A stretch of 64,000 nucleotides of DNA from Sandaracinobacteroides sp039808025 (GCA_039808025.1 JBDHSK010000008.1:1-64000), one strand, 5' to 3'; counted from the stretch's first letter, positions 18,132-27,462 are shown. Program-made: numbers and translations. Notes: a model not told the origin generated them from the sequence alone.

Positions 18132-18207
18132 GGGCCTGTAGCTCAATGGTCAGAGCTGGCCGCTCATAACGGCTAGGTTGCGGGTTCGAGTCCTGCCGGG
18201 CCCACCA
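18132..18207 (+). tRNA. tRNA with CAU anticodon, probably tRNA-Ile2 (lysidine type)
   Basis: A complete 76-nt tRNA with encoded CCA. The acceptor stem GGGCCTG pairs with CGGGCCC (one U-G), the anticodon loop is CTCATAA, and the T arm holds GGTTCGAGTCC. C4-G69 and C5-G68 and the GTGGT-like D loop resemble E. coli tRNA-Ile2 more than elongator or initiator tRNA-Met. If so, TilS converts C34 to lysidine so that it reads AUA. An elongator tRNA-Met remains the alternative. Confidence 0.9.
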
Positions 18208-18298
18208 CATTGTCTTTGCAACCGCTCTTTTCTTACGGTGTGTCTTCCAGTATGGCGCGGCCTGCGCCTGTTTGTTGTATCTGCGCCAAGGATTGCTC

Positions 18299-19786
18299 TT
18301 GCCCTTCGAAGACCTGCACCTTTCCGACGCACTGCTGAAGGCCGTCGCCGACGCTGGCTATACCGAGCCAAGCGCCATTCAGGCGGCCGCCATCCCCTCG
18401 GTGCTGATGGGCAAAGACCTGATCGGCGTTGCCCAGACCGGCACCGGCAAGACGGCAAGCTTCGTGCTGCCGATGCTCGATGTGCTGGCCGAAGGTCGCA
18501 CCCGGGCGCGGATGCCCCGCTCGCTGATCCTCGAACCAACGCGCGAACTCGCGGCCCAGGTCGCCGAGAACTTCGAGAAATACGGCCGCTACCACAAGCT
18601 GTCGATGGCGTTGCTGATTGGCGGAGTTTCCTTCGGAGATCAGGACAAGGCGCTGGAAAAGGGTGTCGATGTGCTGATCGCCACCCCGGGCCGCCTGCTT
18701 GACCAGCATCAACGCGGCAAGGTGCTGTTATCCGGAGTCGACATTCTGGTGATCGACGAAGCCGATCGCATGCTCGACATGGGGTTCATCCCTGATGTCG
18801 AACGTATCTGCGCGCTGCTGCGCCCGGAACGTCAGACGCTGCTGTTTTCCGCAACCATGCCGGCACCGGTCAAGAAACTGGCCGATCGCTTCATGCAGAA
18901 CCCCAAGGTCGTCGAGGTGGCGCGCCCTGCCAGCACCAACAAGGATATCACCCAGCTGCTGGTTCCGGCCGACCCTCACCACAAGCGTGACATTCTACGC
19001 CGGCTGCTGCACGAAGCCGGCGATTCGGTTTCCGCAATCGTTTTCTGCAACCGCAAGACGACGGTGCGCGATCTCGCCGCCAGCCTCAAGCGTCACAGGT
19101 TCAGGGCCGGTCAGATTCATGGCGACATGGAACAGGCCGACCGCATCCGCGAACTCGAACGCTTCCGCGATGGTGACATCGACATTCTCGTCGCGTCCGA
19201 CGTGGCGGCACGCGGGCTTGACGTGAAGGGCGTGAGCCATGTGTTCAATTTCGATGTGCCCTGGCACCCCGATGACTATGTGCACCGCATCGGGCGCACA
19301 GGTCGCGCCGGCCAGAAAGGCAGCGCCGTCACCCTCGTCACCCCCGACGACGAGGAAGCCATCGCCAACATCGAGAAGCTGACCAGCCAGAAGATCAGCC
19401 GCGCCGCGCCACTACCCGAACCGGTACGCGAGCCAGCGCACCCGCGGCGCAAGCGCCCAGAAACGCACAACGAAACGCACAACGAGCCGCATATCGAGCC
19501 GCACAACGAGCCGCACAGAGAACCGGGCAGCGAATCGCGCCAGGAATCACGCCCTGAAGCGCGGCAGGAATCGGCGGCCCCATCGGCCGCAGCACGGCGC
19601 CCCACCACCAGCCGGGCGGGCGCCCAGGCGGGAACCCGGGCCGCCGCAGCCTCTGGCAAGCCAAAAACCGGCCAGCGCCAGCCACTGCGGTCAGCCGCCA
19701 CCGAGACCACCGATCCGCCGTCAGCGCCGGGATTCGGGCCGGAGGGCATCCCGGCCTTCCTTCTGGTTTCCGCCAGTCGCCGCTAG
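18299..19786 (+). CDS. rhlE: DEAD-box RNA helicase, RhlE type, with His/Glu-rich tail
   Basis: About 495 residues. The helicase core shows the Q motif, Walker A AQTGTGKT, PTRELA, DEADRMLDMGF, SATMP, and HRIGRTGRAG. From about residue 380 the tail is disordered and contains a run of short Asn-Glu-Thr/Pro-His repeats (DNA 19460-19540), then Arg/Glu/Ser-rich sequence. Such tails usually bind RNA, but this one is unusually acidic and His-rich. A TTG start at 18299 is preferred because AAGGA lies 6 nt upstream and homologues begin there; in-frame TTG codons lie upstream. It likely acts in ribosome assembly or RNA turnover. Confidence 0.88.
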   Translation: MPFEDLHLSDALLKAVADAGYTEPSAIQAAAIPSVLMGKDLIGVAQTGTGKTASFVLPMLDVLAEGRTRARMPRSLILEPTRELAAQVAENFEKYGRYHKLSMALLIGGVSFGDQDKALEKGVDVLIATPGRLLDQHQRGKVLLSGVDILVIDEADRMLDMGFIPDVERICALLRPERQTLLFSATMPAPVKKLADRFMQNPKVVEVARPASTNKDITQLLVPADPHHKRDILRRLLHEAGDSVSAIVFCNRKTTVRDLAASLKRHRFRAGQIHGDMEQADRIRELERFRDGDIDILVASDVAARGLDVKGVSHVFNFDVPWHPDDYVHRIGRTGRAGQKGSAVTLVTPDDEEAIANIEKLTSQKISRAAPLPEPVREPAHPRRKRPETHNETHNEPHIEPHNEPHREPGSESRQESRPEARQESAAPSAAARRPTTSRAGAQAGTRAAAASGKPKTGQRQPLRSAATETTDPPSAPGFGPEGIPAFLLVSASRR

Positions 19787-19852
19787 GCCGCCAGCTGGCG
19801 CCCGATGCCGGCAGCCTTGGCGCCACCGACAGCCAACAGGGGGAGCACTATC

Positions 19853-20650
19853 GTGTCAGACGGTGATTTTCAGCATATCCGCTTGCAGATCGATCAGGGG
19901 GTTGCGACCCTGACACTCAACCACCCCGAGCGATTGAACGCGCTCGACAGCTGCATGTGCGATGAACTGATGGTGGCGCTCGACAGCCTTGCTGCAAACG
20001 CGGGCGGGGCGCGCTGCCTGCTGCTCACCGGAGCCGGCCGCGCCTTCTGCTCAGGGGCGGACCTGATGGCCGCCGCCAGCCGATCCGGTCCTGTCGACCC
20101 CGGCGCCGAGCTGGAACGCACCCTCAATCCGCTGATCGAGCGGCTGTTCGCCTTGCCGATGCCGGTGATAACCGCAGTCAATGGCGCAGCCGCCGGTGCC
20201 GGATGCTCGCTGGCGCTGGCAGGCGACATCATCATCGCTGGCCGCAGCGGCTATTTCCTGCAGGCATTCGTCAACATCGGCCTGGTCCCCGATGTCGGCT
20301 CGACCTGGCTGCTGCCGCGCATGATCGGCCGCACCCGCGCCCTGCGCATGATGATGCTGGGCGAGCGCATCGGTGCCGAGCAGGCGGTCGACTGGGGCCT
20401 TGCCACCTTTCTTTCCGAAGACGAGGCGCTGATGGCCGAGGCAACGGCGATTGCCACGCGGCTGGCGAACGGCCCGACCCGCACGCTTGCCCACATCCGC
20501 CACGGGGTCCACCGGGCGTTGCACGAGGGCTTTGCCGACAGTCTCGGCATGGAGCGCGATCATCAGCGCGCCCTTGCCCGCACGGCCGATTTTGCCGAAG
20601 GGATCGCTGCCTTCCTGCAAAAACGTCCGCCCGACTTCACCGGGGCCTGA
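19853..20650 (+). CDS. Crotonase-family enoyl-CoA hydratase/isomerase, PaaG-like
   Basis: A 265-residue crotonase. GAGRAFCSGADL and NGAAAGAGCSLALA form the oxyanion-hole region. IGLVPDVGSTWLLPR carries an Asp where hydratases have Glu, matching PaaG (1,2-epoxyphenylacetyl-CoA isomerase, LIPDxGGTWLLPR). The C-terminal end, FLQKRPPDFTG, also mirrors PaaG. The GTG start at 19853 follows AGGGGGAG by 7 nt; the frame continues 16 codons upstream without homology. No other paa genes are present, so a general acyl-CoA isomerase is possible. The 3' end overlaps the convergent EamA gene by 14 bp. Confidence 0.85.
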   Translation: MSDGDFQHIRLQIDQGVATLTLNHPERLNALDSCMCDELMVALDSLAANAGGARCLLLTGAGRAFCSGADLMAAASRSGPVDPGAELERTLNPLIERLFALPMPVITAVNGAAAGAGCSLALAGDIIIAGRSGYFLQAFVNIGLVPDVGSTWLLPRMIGRTRALRMMMLGERIGAEQAVDWGLATFLSEDEALMAEATAIATRLANGPTRTLAHIRHGVHRALHEGFADSLGMERDHQRALARTADFAEGIAAFLQKRPPDFTGA

Positions 20651-21512
20651 GCGCCACCACCAGGCCGACAAGGGCAATCACCGCCCCGGCCGCCGAAAGC
20701 CCGGTCCAGCGAAAATCTTCGACAAAGGTCGAGATCACCATGGCCAGAATGGGAATCGGAACGCCGGTCCAGGCGGCTTCGGCCGGGCCGATCACCCGGA
20801 TCAACTCGAAATACAGCGAAAAGGCGATGGCCGACGCGAACATGCCAAGTGCCACCGTCGCCCCCCAATAGGCAAGCGTCAGCTCGAAGGCGGGCGGGCC
20901 ACTGGTGAGTGCCGCAAACAGCAGGTTACCCACTGCGGAAACCAGCATCGCCCACCCCATGACCGCAAGCGGCGGCAGTCGAAAAGCCGCCGGGGTTGCC
21001 TGCAGCACATTGGCAACTGACGCCGACAGGATGCCGGCAACCGTCAGCACCACCCCGAGGCCGGCAGACTGGCTCAGCTCCGGGTGGGCGAATTCCGCGG
21101 AAAACAGCAGTGCCACCCCGACGATGGCGAGTGCCGACCCCACGACGAAGCGCCGGCTGGGGCGGCGCTTCAGGAACAGCGCCGCCAGCAAGGCGTTGGG
21201 GATCATCAGAAGTGCATAGGCGGCAGCGACGATGCCCGATGTCAGATATTGTTCGGCACGATAGACGAGATTGAAGTTGAGGAAGAATTGCAGGAACGCC
21301 AGCGCCACCACGAATTTCCAGCCACTGGCCGGGATATACAACGTCAGGCCCTTCAGACGGCACCACAGCAGCAGGAAACTGCCGCCCAGCAGGAAGCGCC
21401 AGCCTATCGACCAGGTCGGATTGACGGCCCCCAGTTGCACCTTGATGAGAATCCAGCTGATGCTCCACATCAGCACGATGGCCACGAACTGCGCCATGCG
21501 CCCCGGGGTCAT
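20637..21512 (-). CDS. EamA/DMT-family transporter
   Basis: About 291 residues with ten hydrophobic segments in two EamA repeats (MWSISWILIKVQLGAVNP in the first, about residues 10-30; FSLYFELIRVIGPAEAAW in the second). Drug/metabolite transporters of this kind export amino acids or other small metabolites; the substrate is unknown. The ATG at 21512 is used; an in-frame TTG at 21542 overlaps the upstream SH3 gene stop (TTGA) and is an alternative start. It is co-transcribed with the SH3 gene. Confidence 0.8.
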   Translation of the reverse strand: MTPGRMAQFVAIVLMWSISWILIKVQLGAVNPTWSIGWRFLLGGSFLLLWCRLKGLTLYIPASGWKFVVALAFLQFFLNFNLVYRAEQYLTSGIVAAAYALLMIPNALLAALFLKRRPSRRFVVGSALAIVGVALLFSAEFAHPELSQSAGLGVVLTVAGILSASVANVLQATPAAFRLPPLAVMGWAMLVSAVGNLLFAALTSGPPAFELTLAYWGATVALGMFASAIAFSLYFELIRVIGPAEAAWTGVPIPILAMVISTFVEDFRWTGLSAAGAVIALVGLVVALRPR

Positions 21513-21538
21513 CCCCCCGGACGCCCCGCCATGGCCGC

Positions 21539-22084
21539 TCAACCGATTGGCTCGTTCGGATAGGTTCCGAAGGTCTGCTCGCGCAGGATGTACCCTGATC
21601 GTCCCTCACCTTCCACCCGGCACCAGCGGTCGGCGCACATCGTCACCCGCATCACCACGCCCGGCTCGGCGCGCAGCACGATAGGGGCGGAAATGTCGGG
21701 CCGCGCCCGCAGATCCCGGGCTTCACCAACGATCTGCACACTGCGATCGGTCGACAGCATGGCGCGATCCATCCACCCCTCGGTGCCCTCGGAATCGCGC
21801 ACCCGGCGCCACACATTCCATTCCGCGGTGATTTCCAGCGGCAGACCCGGTCGAATGAAGATCCACTTCACTGGATATTCCTTGCCGGGGCCACTGCGCA
21901 GATAGGCGCGAATCGCCCGCTGGCTGGCAAAGCGCGGAACCGGCAGGCCCGACAGGTTCTTCAACGCATCCTTGTTGGTGGGCGTGACCTGCCGGGGTGG
22001 AACAGAGGCTGGCGCCGCGGACGGTTGCTGTGCCGACGCCTGCGCTGCGGCAGCAAGCCAGATCAGGAGCATGGGGATACGCAT
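21539..22084 (-). CDS. Exported bacterial SH3-domain protein
   Basis: A 181-residue protein with an N-terminal signal peptide (MRIPMLLIWLAAAAQASAQ) and two SH3-like repeats. The first contains YLRSGPGKEYPVKWIFIRPG and the second contains DLRARPDISAPIVLRAEPG. These motifs match the SH3_4 family, which is common in sphingomonads and is thought to bind peptidoglycan. Two cysteines (MCADRWC) may form a disulfide. It is divergent from the hydroxyacid dehydrogenase gene, with 65 bp between. Confidence 0.82.
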   Translation of the reverse strand: MRIPMLLIWLAAAAQASAQQPSAAPASVPPRQVTPTNKDALKNLSGLPVPRFASQRAIRAYLRSGPGKEYPVKWIFIRPGLPLEITAEWNVWRRVRDSEGTEGWMDRAMLSTDRSVQIVGEARDLRARPDISAPIVLRAEPGVVMRVTMCADRWCRVEGEGRSGYILREQTFGTYPNEPIG

Positions 22085-22149
22085 ATTCTCTCCCTAGCGA
22101 ATCCGTCACGCCTTGCAATCAGGGGGGATTCCGCGTCACAATCGCCACC

Positions 22150-23160
22150 ATGGCCAGCCCTCGATTTCACAAATATGATCGCAAGCTAAAGGTGTTCGTC
22201 ACCCGCCGGCTGCCGCAACCGGTGGAAACGCGCCTTGCGGAGCTGTTCGATGTCACCCTAAACCTCGATGATCACCGCATGACGCGTGCGGAAATCGCAG
22301 CTGCCATGGCCAGCAGCGACGTTCTGGTTCCAACCGTTACCGACATCATCGACGCTGCCCTGATCACCCAGGCGGGTGACGACCTGAAACTGATCGCCAA
22401 TTTCGGCACCGGCCATGATCACATCGATACGAAGGCAGCGCACGAACGGGGGATTACCGTCACCAACACGCCCGGCGTTCTCACCGACGATACCGCCGAC
22501 ATGGTGATGGCGCTGATCCTTTCGGTTCCACGCCGGCTGGCCGAAGGCGAAAAACTGGTGCGGTCAGGCAAATGGGCGGGGTGGGCGCCCACATTGATGC
22601 TTGGCCACCGCATCGGCGGCAAGCGGCTGGGGATCGTCGGCATGGGGCGGATCGGCCAGGCGGTCGCCCAGCGGGCACGCGCCTTCGGGCTGTCGGTGCA
22701 TTACCACAACCGTCACCGGCTGCCCAAGGCTCTCGAATCATCGCTTGAAGCCACCTGGTGGCCAACGCTCGATTCGATGCTGGAACGCATGGATATCGTC
22801 AGCCTCAACTGCCCTGAAACGGCGGAAACCCGCCACATGATCAATGCCCAGCGGCTGAAGCAGATGCAGCCGCACGCCTATCTCATCAACACCGCGCGCG
22901 GCGCCCTCATCGACGAATCGGCCCTGATCAGCGCACTCGAGGCGCGCATCATCGCCGGTGCCGGGCTTGATGTCTTCGAACACGAGCCCGAAGTGTCACA
23001 GCGCCTGCTGAAACTGCCCAACGTCGTCCTTCTGCCCCACCTCGGGTCAGCCACGTTCGAAGGCCGACAGGCGATGGGAGAGAAGGTGATCGCCAATATC
23101 CGCGTGTTCTCGGATGGTCACCGCCCGCCAGATCAGGTTCTTCCAGAACCAGAAGGCTGA
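22150..23160 (+). CDS. D-isomer-specific 2-hydroxyacid dehydrogenase (glyoxylate/hydroxypyruvate reductase-like)
   Basis: A 336-residue NAD(P)-dependent dehydrogenase. The nucleotide-binding GMGRIGQAVA is near residue 165, NTARGALIDE near 250 includes the substrate Arg region, and the catalytic His lies in HLGSAT near 301. The closest type by motif is D-glycerate dehydrogenase (GyaR/GRHPR). The ATG at 22150 is chosen by homology; there is no strong ribosome-binding site, and the frame is open far upstream. The stop overlaps the patatin gene start as TGATG. Confidence 0.87.
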   Translation: MASPRFHKYDRKLKVFVTRRLPQPVETRLAELFDVTLNLDDHRMTRAEIAAAMASSDVLVPTVTDIIDAALITQAGDDLKLIANFGTGHDHIDTKAAHERGITVTNTPGVLTDDTADMVMALILSVPRRLAEGEKLVRSGKWAGWAPTLMLGHRIGGKRLGIVGMGRIGQAVAQRARAFGLSVHYHNRHRLPKALESSLEATWWPTLDSMLERMDIVSLNCPETAETRHMINAQRLKQMQPHAYLINTARGALIDESALISALEARIIAGAGLDVFEHEPEVSQRLLKLPNVVLLPHLGSATFEGRQAMGEKVIANIRVFSDGHRPPDQVLPEPEG

Positions 23161-25565
23161 TGATCCGCGAGCGCGAACTGAGGCTGGCACTCGTCTGTTA
23201 CGGCGGCGTCAGTCTGGCCATCTACATGCACGGCGTCACCAAAGAGCTGTGGAAACTGCTGCGCGCCAGCGAGGCCCGCAAGTGCAACCGGGAGCTTGAG
23301 GGCGACACCGAGTTGGTGTGGCTGGACCTCATGCACACCATCGCCCATCACGCCGACCTCACCGTCATCTGCGATGTGCTGGCCGGAGCCTCGGCGGGCG
23401 GGCTGAACGCCGTGCTGCTGTCTGATGCCATCACCGGCGGCCACAGTCTTGAACCACTGACCGACATGTGGCTCGACGAAGCCGACGTCGACAAGCTGCT
23501 TGACCCAGAGGCCCGCCCCTCCGGGCGGCTGGCCGAACGGCTGGGCCGCTTTTACAAGGAGCCGATCGCCTGGCTGGCCGCCCATCAATCGGAAAGCCTT
23601 GCCTCGGTCGACAACCCCGATGTCCGCGCTGAAATCGCCGTGAAACTGGCGGGGTTCGTGCGCAGCCGCTGGTTCAAGCCACCGTTCTCGGGCGAGGGGC
23701 TGACAGCCATGCTCGATACAGCCATGGACGCTATGGAAGCGGCATCGACCGGACGGCCACTGATCCCCCCTGCTCTGCCACTCAGCCTGTTCGTTACCGT
23801 TACCGATTACTGGGGGGCCAATGTCCAGCTGCCCATCCATTCTCCGCCCACCGTGACCGAACGCGAGCATCGCCGTATCTTCGCCTTCCAGTCGCCCCCC
23901 ATCGCCATGCACGATCCGGCCCCGCGTCTGCCGGCAGCCGAACGGCCGGCCCTGCTGTTCGCCGCCCGCGCCACCGCCTGTTTCCCCGGCGCCTTCCCGC
24001 CGGCTTCGATCACCGAAATCGATGATCGCCTTGCCGAAACCGGACGGGTCTGGCCCCACCGCGCCCGTTTCATCGCCACCCAGCTGGCTGGCGACCGCAG
24101 CCCCGAAGACATCCTGCTGATCGATGGCAGCGTGCTCGACAACGCCCCGTTCGGCCCGGCCATCGAAGCGGTGCGGGTGCGCGTCGCCCACCGCGAAGTC
24201 GACCGGCGTTTCGTCTATGTCGACCCCAAGCCGGGGGCTGCCGGGCCACTGCGCGGGCTGAGCAACCGCGAGCCGGGATTTTTCACCGCCATCTATCGGG
24301 CGCTGGCCGATATCCCGCGCGCCCAACCCATCCGCGACAGCCTCGAAAGCATCCGCCAGCTGTCCGCCCATATCCGGCGCATCTCCGATGTCGTCGATGC
24401 CATGACGCCTGCCGTCGATGAAGCCATCCTGCGCGCTGTTGGCACCCACTTCTTCCTGTGGCCGCTTGGCAATGAACGGCTGGCACGCGCCCGCGCCCGC
24501 CTGCATTCGGCAGCGGCCCTGGGGGCCGGCTATACCTTTGCCGGTTATGCACAGATGAAGGTGCGCACCGTGCTCGACGAAGCCACCCGTCTGCTGCGCC
24601 ACCAGGCCAACCTGAACGACAACGAAGAAACCCTGCTGCGCCAGATGCTCACCGATGTTCTCACAGAGCGTCAGGCTTTCGACCACCGCGGCGCTCTTGG
24701 CCGCAACCCGGCCCAGAGTGGCTATGTGCAGTTTCTGCGCCACCACGACATCAGCTTCCGCATCCGCCGTTTGCGCCTGTTCAGCCGCCGACTGGTGGAA
24801 ACCATCGAGTCAAGCGCCAGCGAAGCCGAACGGGCGGCTGCGGAAAAGCTGAAGGCGGCCATGTATCGGGCCGTGTCGCCTTTTGAGGAACTGCGGTCTC
24901 CGGCGCCAACGGCACCGACACCGGCTGCGGAAGCCGTGCGTCGCACCCTCAGCGAAAGCAACCCTGAACAGCGACGGCGAGCAGCTGCGGATGCCCTCGA
25001 CCAGCTGGCTGCCATGCACCGTCTGTCGGCGCAGGACTCCGAGGTCGACCAGATGCTGGCCATGCACATCACCAATCCGGCCTTCTCCCGACCGGCCCGT
25101 CAGCGGCTGGTAAGGGCGTGGCTTGGCTTCCCCTTCTACGATATTGCCATCCTGCCGATGATGCAGGTGCAGACGGCCGACAGTTTCGAGGAACTGAAGG
25201 TCGATCGTATCTCGCCCGACGATGCCATCTCGTTGCGCGAAGGTGGCGCCCGCGCCTGTCTGAAGGGCTGGCAGATGAATGCCTTTGCCGGGTTCTTCAG
25301 CCGCGCCTACCGCGAGAATGATTACCTGTTCGGCCGCCTCCATGCCGCCGAACGTTTCCTCGATATCGTGCTGACTGCGGTGCCCGAGTGTCAGATCGAT
25401 GCCCGCTACTGGAAAGGACGCCTGTTTGCGGCCATCCTCGCAAGCGAGCGGTCCCGCCTTGGCCACATCGGCAACGAAATCGATGACCTTGAGGCAAAGC
25501 TGGCGCTTTGGCAGGCCGCCAATGGCAACAGCGGGCCAGACGGAGAGGCAACGGCCTCAGCCTGA
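23160..25565 (+). CDS. Large patatin-like phospholipase-type protein (DUF3376-like)
   Basis: An 801-residue protein of the TIGR03607-like patatin group. The N-terminal patatin domain has the oxyanion segment GGVSLA (15-20), the nucleophile elbow GASAGG with Ser78, and a candidate catalytic Asp in LIDGSVLDNAPF (about residue 322). The usual DGG/DGA dyad reads DGS here. The remaining half is helical and unlike any enzyme I recognise. There is no signal peptide. It is coupled to the upstream dehydrogenase. Lipid acyl hydrolysis is the family expectation; the substrate is unknown. Confidence 0.82.
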   Translation: MIRERELRLALVCYGGVSLAIYMHGVTKELWKLLRASEARKCNRELEGDTELVWLDLMHTIAHHADLTVICDVLAGASAGGLNAVLLSDAITGGHSLEPLTDMWLDEADVDKLLDPEARPSGRLAERLGRFYKEPIAWLAAHQSESLASVDNPDVRAEIAVKLAGFVRSRWFKPPFSGEGLTAMLDTAMDAMEAASTGRPLIPPALPLSLFVTVTDYWGANVQLPIHSPPTVTEREHRRIFAFQSPPIAMHDPAPRLPAAERPALLFAARATACFPGAFPPASITEIDDRLAETGRVWPHRARFIATQLAGDRSPEDILLIDGSVLDNAPFGPAIEAVRVRVAHREVDRRFVYVDPKPGAAGPLRGLSNREPGFFTAIYRALADIPRAQPIRDSLESIRQLSAHIRRISDVVDAMTPAVDEAILRAVGTHFFLWPLGNERLARARARLHSAAALGAGYTFAGYAQMKVRTVLDEATRLLRHQANLNDNEETLLRQMLTDVLTERQAFDHRGALGRNPAQSGYVQFLRHHDISFRIRRLRLFSRRLVETIESSASEAERAAAEKLKAAMYRAVSPFEELRSPAPTAPTPAAEAVRRTLSESNPEQRRRAAADALDQLAAMHRLSAQDSEVDQMLAMHITNPAFSRPARQRLVRAWLGFPFYDIAILPMMQVQTADSFEELKVDRISPDDAISLREGGARACLKGWQMNAFAGFFSRAYRENDYLFGRLHAAERFLDIVLTAVPECQIDARYWKGRLFAAILASERSRLGHIGNEIDDLEAKLALWQAANGNSGPDGEATASA

Positions 25566-25734
25566 TACCGCAGCCAGCATGCTACGCAGCGGCAAGCGGC
25601 GGCCGATAAGCGACGTGTCCTGACCATGCGCACCATTCAGCAGCGTCTCAAGCCCTTGGAACAGTCTGTGCCCAGAATTGGCGTCAATTGGCGAGAAGGG
25701 TAGCATGGCAACTGTCAGCCGCTGGCCAGCAGAC

Positions 25735-25770
25735 AACAAAAAGGCAGCGCAGGTTGGCCCGCGCTGCCTT
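25735..25770 (-). terminator. Rho-independent terminator of the tonB-exb operon
   Basis: On the minus strand AAGGCAGCGC and GCGCTGCCTT form a perfect 10-bp stem with a 10-nt loop, followed by TTTGTTG. It lies about 20 bp past the last exbD stop codon. The opposite strand could also terminate the patatin transcript, but its T run is poor. Confidence 0.85.
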
Positions 25771-25788
25771 CAGGTAAGGTGAATTTAA

Positions 25789-26211
25789 TCAGGCGTAGGC
25801 TTCGTTACCAACGAACCCCATCTTGGTAATGCCAGCCTGCTGGGCGGCGGCCATCACCTTGTTGACCACCTCGTAACGGGCCAGCTGATCGGGCTTCAGA
25901 CGCAGCTCGGGCTGTTGTTCGTTCGGCAGCTGACCGATCTGCCGCAGATAGCCTTCCAGTTGCGGCATCGTCACTTCCTGATCGTTCCAGTAGATGGTGT
26001 TCAGAAAGTCGATGTTCACCTGGTTGAAGTCAGGCTTGATGTCGTTCGGCAGGTTCGACGGCGGCGGCAGATCGAGCTTTGTCGCGTGCGTCTGGATGGG
26101 AATGGTCAGGATGAACATGATGAGAAGCACGAGCATGACGTCGATCAGCGGCGTCGTGTTCATGTCACCCATCGGCCGATCACTGCCGCCTGTTGACATG
26201 GATATTGCCAT
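25789..26211 (-). CDS. exbD: ExbD/TolR-family transport protein, second copy
   Basis: A 140-residue inner-membrane protein with one transmembrane helix after MNTTPLIDVMLVLLIMFI. The membrane Asp in this helix carries protons for the TonB motor. The periplasmic domain runs from about residue 45. It lies 24 bp after the first exbD, and is the last gene of the operon. The periplasmic part (with NTIYWNDQ) differs clearly from the first copy. Confidence 0.92.
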   Translation of the reverse strand: MAISMSTGGSDRPMGDMNTTPLIDVMLVLLIMFILTIPIQTHATKLDLPPPSNLPNDIKPDFNQVNIDFLNTIYWNDQEVTMPQLEGYLRQIGQLPNEQQPELRLKPDQLARYEVVNKVMAAAQQAGITKMGFVGNEAYA

Positions 26212-26235
26212 ATCTGGTCTCTCTTTCCGGGGTGT

Positions 26236-26703
26236 TTAGCGGCTGACTACGTGTCCGACCGGGGGCTCGGAGATGAAGGCGATCTTCTGATATCCGGCAC
26301 GTTGCATGGCGAAGATAGCGCCTCCAACGCAGCGATATTCCGTTGCGGCATCCGCCCGGATGTGGGCTTCCGGCAACTCGATCTTGGCCCCCTTGGCCTT
26401 CTGCCGTTCCACCTGGTCAAGCAGATAGGCCGCACCCTTCTCCCGCAACTGATCATGTGACTGGATCTTGCCAAGGCCCCAGTAGACATCACAGTTCTTG
26501 TCAACGGAAAGGGGGACGTTTTCCGGCTTGGTTGTTGTCGGGATATTGATCACTTTGGGCAGTTGCACCGGCACCGTCTGGATCACCACCGGAACCGTGA
26601 TGAGGAAGATGATGACGAGAACCAGCATCACGTCCACGAGGGGCGTGGTGTTGATTTCGGACATCAGTCCGCCTTCTTCCTGCTCACCGACGCTCATTGA
26701 CAT
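26236..26703 (-). CDS. exbD: ExbD/TolR-family transport protein, first copy
   Basis: A 155-residue partner of ExbB. INTTPLVDVMLVLVIIFLIT holds the conserved Asp and the single membrane helix. The periplasmic part contains KNCDVYWGLGKIQSHD and near the end ATEYRCVGGAIFAMQRAGY, with two cysteines that the second copy lacks. It lies 36 bp downstream of exbB. Two adjacent exbD genes after tonB and exbB are usual in Sphingomonadales. Confidence 0.92.
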   Translation of the reverse strand: MSMSVGEQEEGGLMSEINTTPLVDVMLVLVIIFLITVPVVIQTVPVQLPKVINIPTTTKPENVPLSVDKNCDVYWGLGKIQSHDQLREKGAAYLLDQVERQKAKGAKIELPEAHIRADAATEYRCVGGAIFAMQRAGYQKIAFISEPPVGHVVSR

Positions 26704-26739
26704 GGAATAAGTCCCCTAACTCGTCTGGGATGGACAGGC

Positions 26740-27462
26740 TTACTTCTTGGCGGCAGGAGCCGGAGCGGCGGCAGGCGCCGGGCGGGCCACACGGGCACCC
26801 GACAGAATGTAGGCATGCACGTCAGACGCGAAGATGTTCAGACGCTCCATCACGCTCTTGTTGCGGCCGGCGAGGTAGTTGTAACCAAGCACCGCCGGGA
26901 TGGCGACCGCAAGACCGATGGCGGTCATGATGAGGGCTTCACCGACAGGACCGGCGACCTTGTCGATCGACGCCTGACCGGCAATGCCGATGTTGATGAG
27001 CGCGCGGTAGATACCGATGACGGTGCCGAGCAGCCCGATGAACGGCGCAACGGCGCCGACCGAGGCGAGGAACGACAGTCCCGAGTTCAGACGCGAGGCG
27101 ATCAGCCCGGCCGAGTGGTTCATGGTGAGCGTCACCCACTCGTGGCGGTCGATCTGGTCGGTCAGCTTGCCTTCGTGGTGCTCGAGGGCACGCATGCCAT
27201 CGTCAGCCACCTGGCGGTAGGCCGAATCCTTGTTCAGCTTGGCAACGCCTTCCTTCAGGCTGCCCGCCGACCAAACTTTCTTTTCGACGTCGACGGCTTC
27301 CTTCATCAGCTTGCGCTGTTCGAACCACTTGGTGAACATGATGTACCAGGAATAGGCCGACATGATCACCATGATGGCGAAGAGCGACTGGGCAATGATG
27401 CCCCCTTGCTCGAGAGCGGCTACCAGGCCGTACGGATTGTCGGTTGTAGTTACGTCTGCCAT
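26740..27462 (-). CDS. exbB: ExbB/TolQ/MotA-family proton channel
   Basis: A 240-residue inner-membrane protein with three transmembrane helices (about 20-40, 133-155 and 172-195). The typical helix 2-3 region reads FLASVGAVAPFIGLLGTVIG, then GEALIMTAIGLAVAIPAVLGYN. With ExbD it forms the proton-driven motor that energises TonB. A short Ala/Pro-rich C-terminal tail follows. It lies 60 bp downstream of tonB. Confidence 0.94.
   Translation of the reverse strand: MADVTTTDNPYGLVAALEQGGIIAQSLFAIMVIMSAYSWYIMFTKWFEQRKLMKEAVDVEKKVWSAGSLKEGVAKLNKDSAYRQVADDGMRALEHHEGKLTDQIDRHEWVTLTMNHSAGLIASRLNSGLSFLASVGAVAPFIGLLGTVIGIYRALINIGIAGQASIDKVAGPVGEALIMTAIGLAVAIPAVLGYNYLAGRNKSVMERLNIFASDVHAYILSGARVARPAPAAAPAPAAKK

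Noticed and set aside
23133..24746. A 537-codon open frame antisense to the patatin gene
   Set aside because: The predicted protein has no domain and an Arg/Gly/Gln/His-rich composition typical of high-GC antisense frames, while the patatin frame shows GASAGG and a coupled start.
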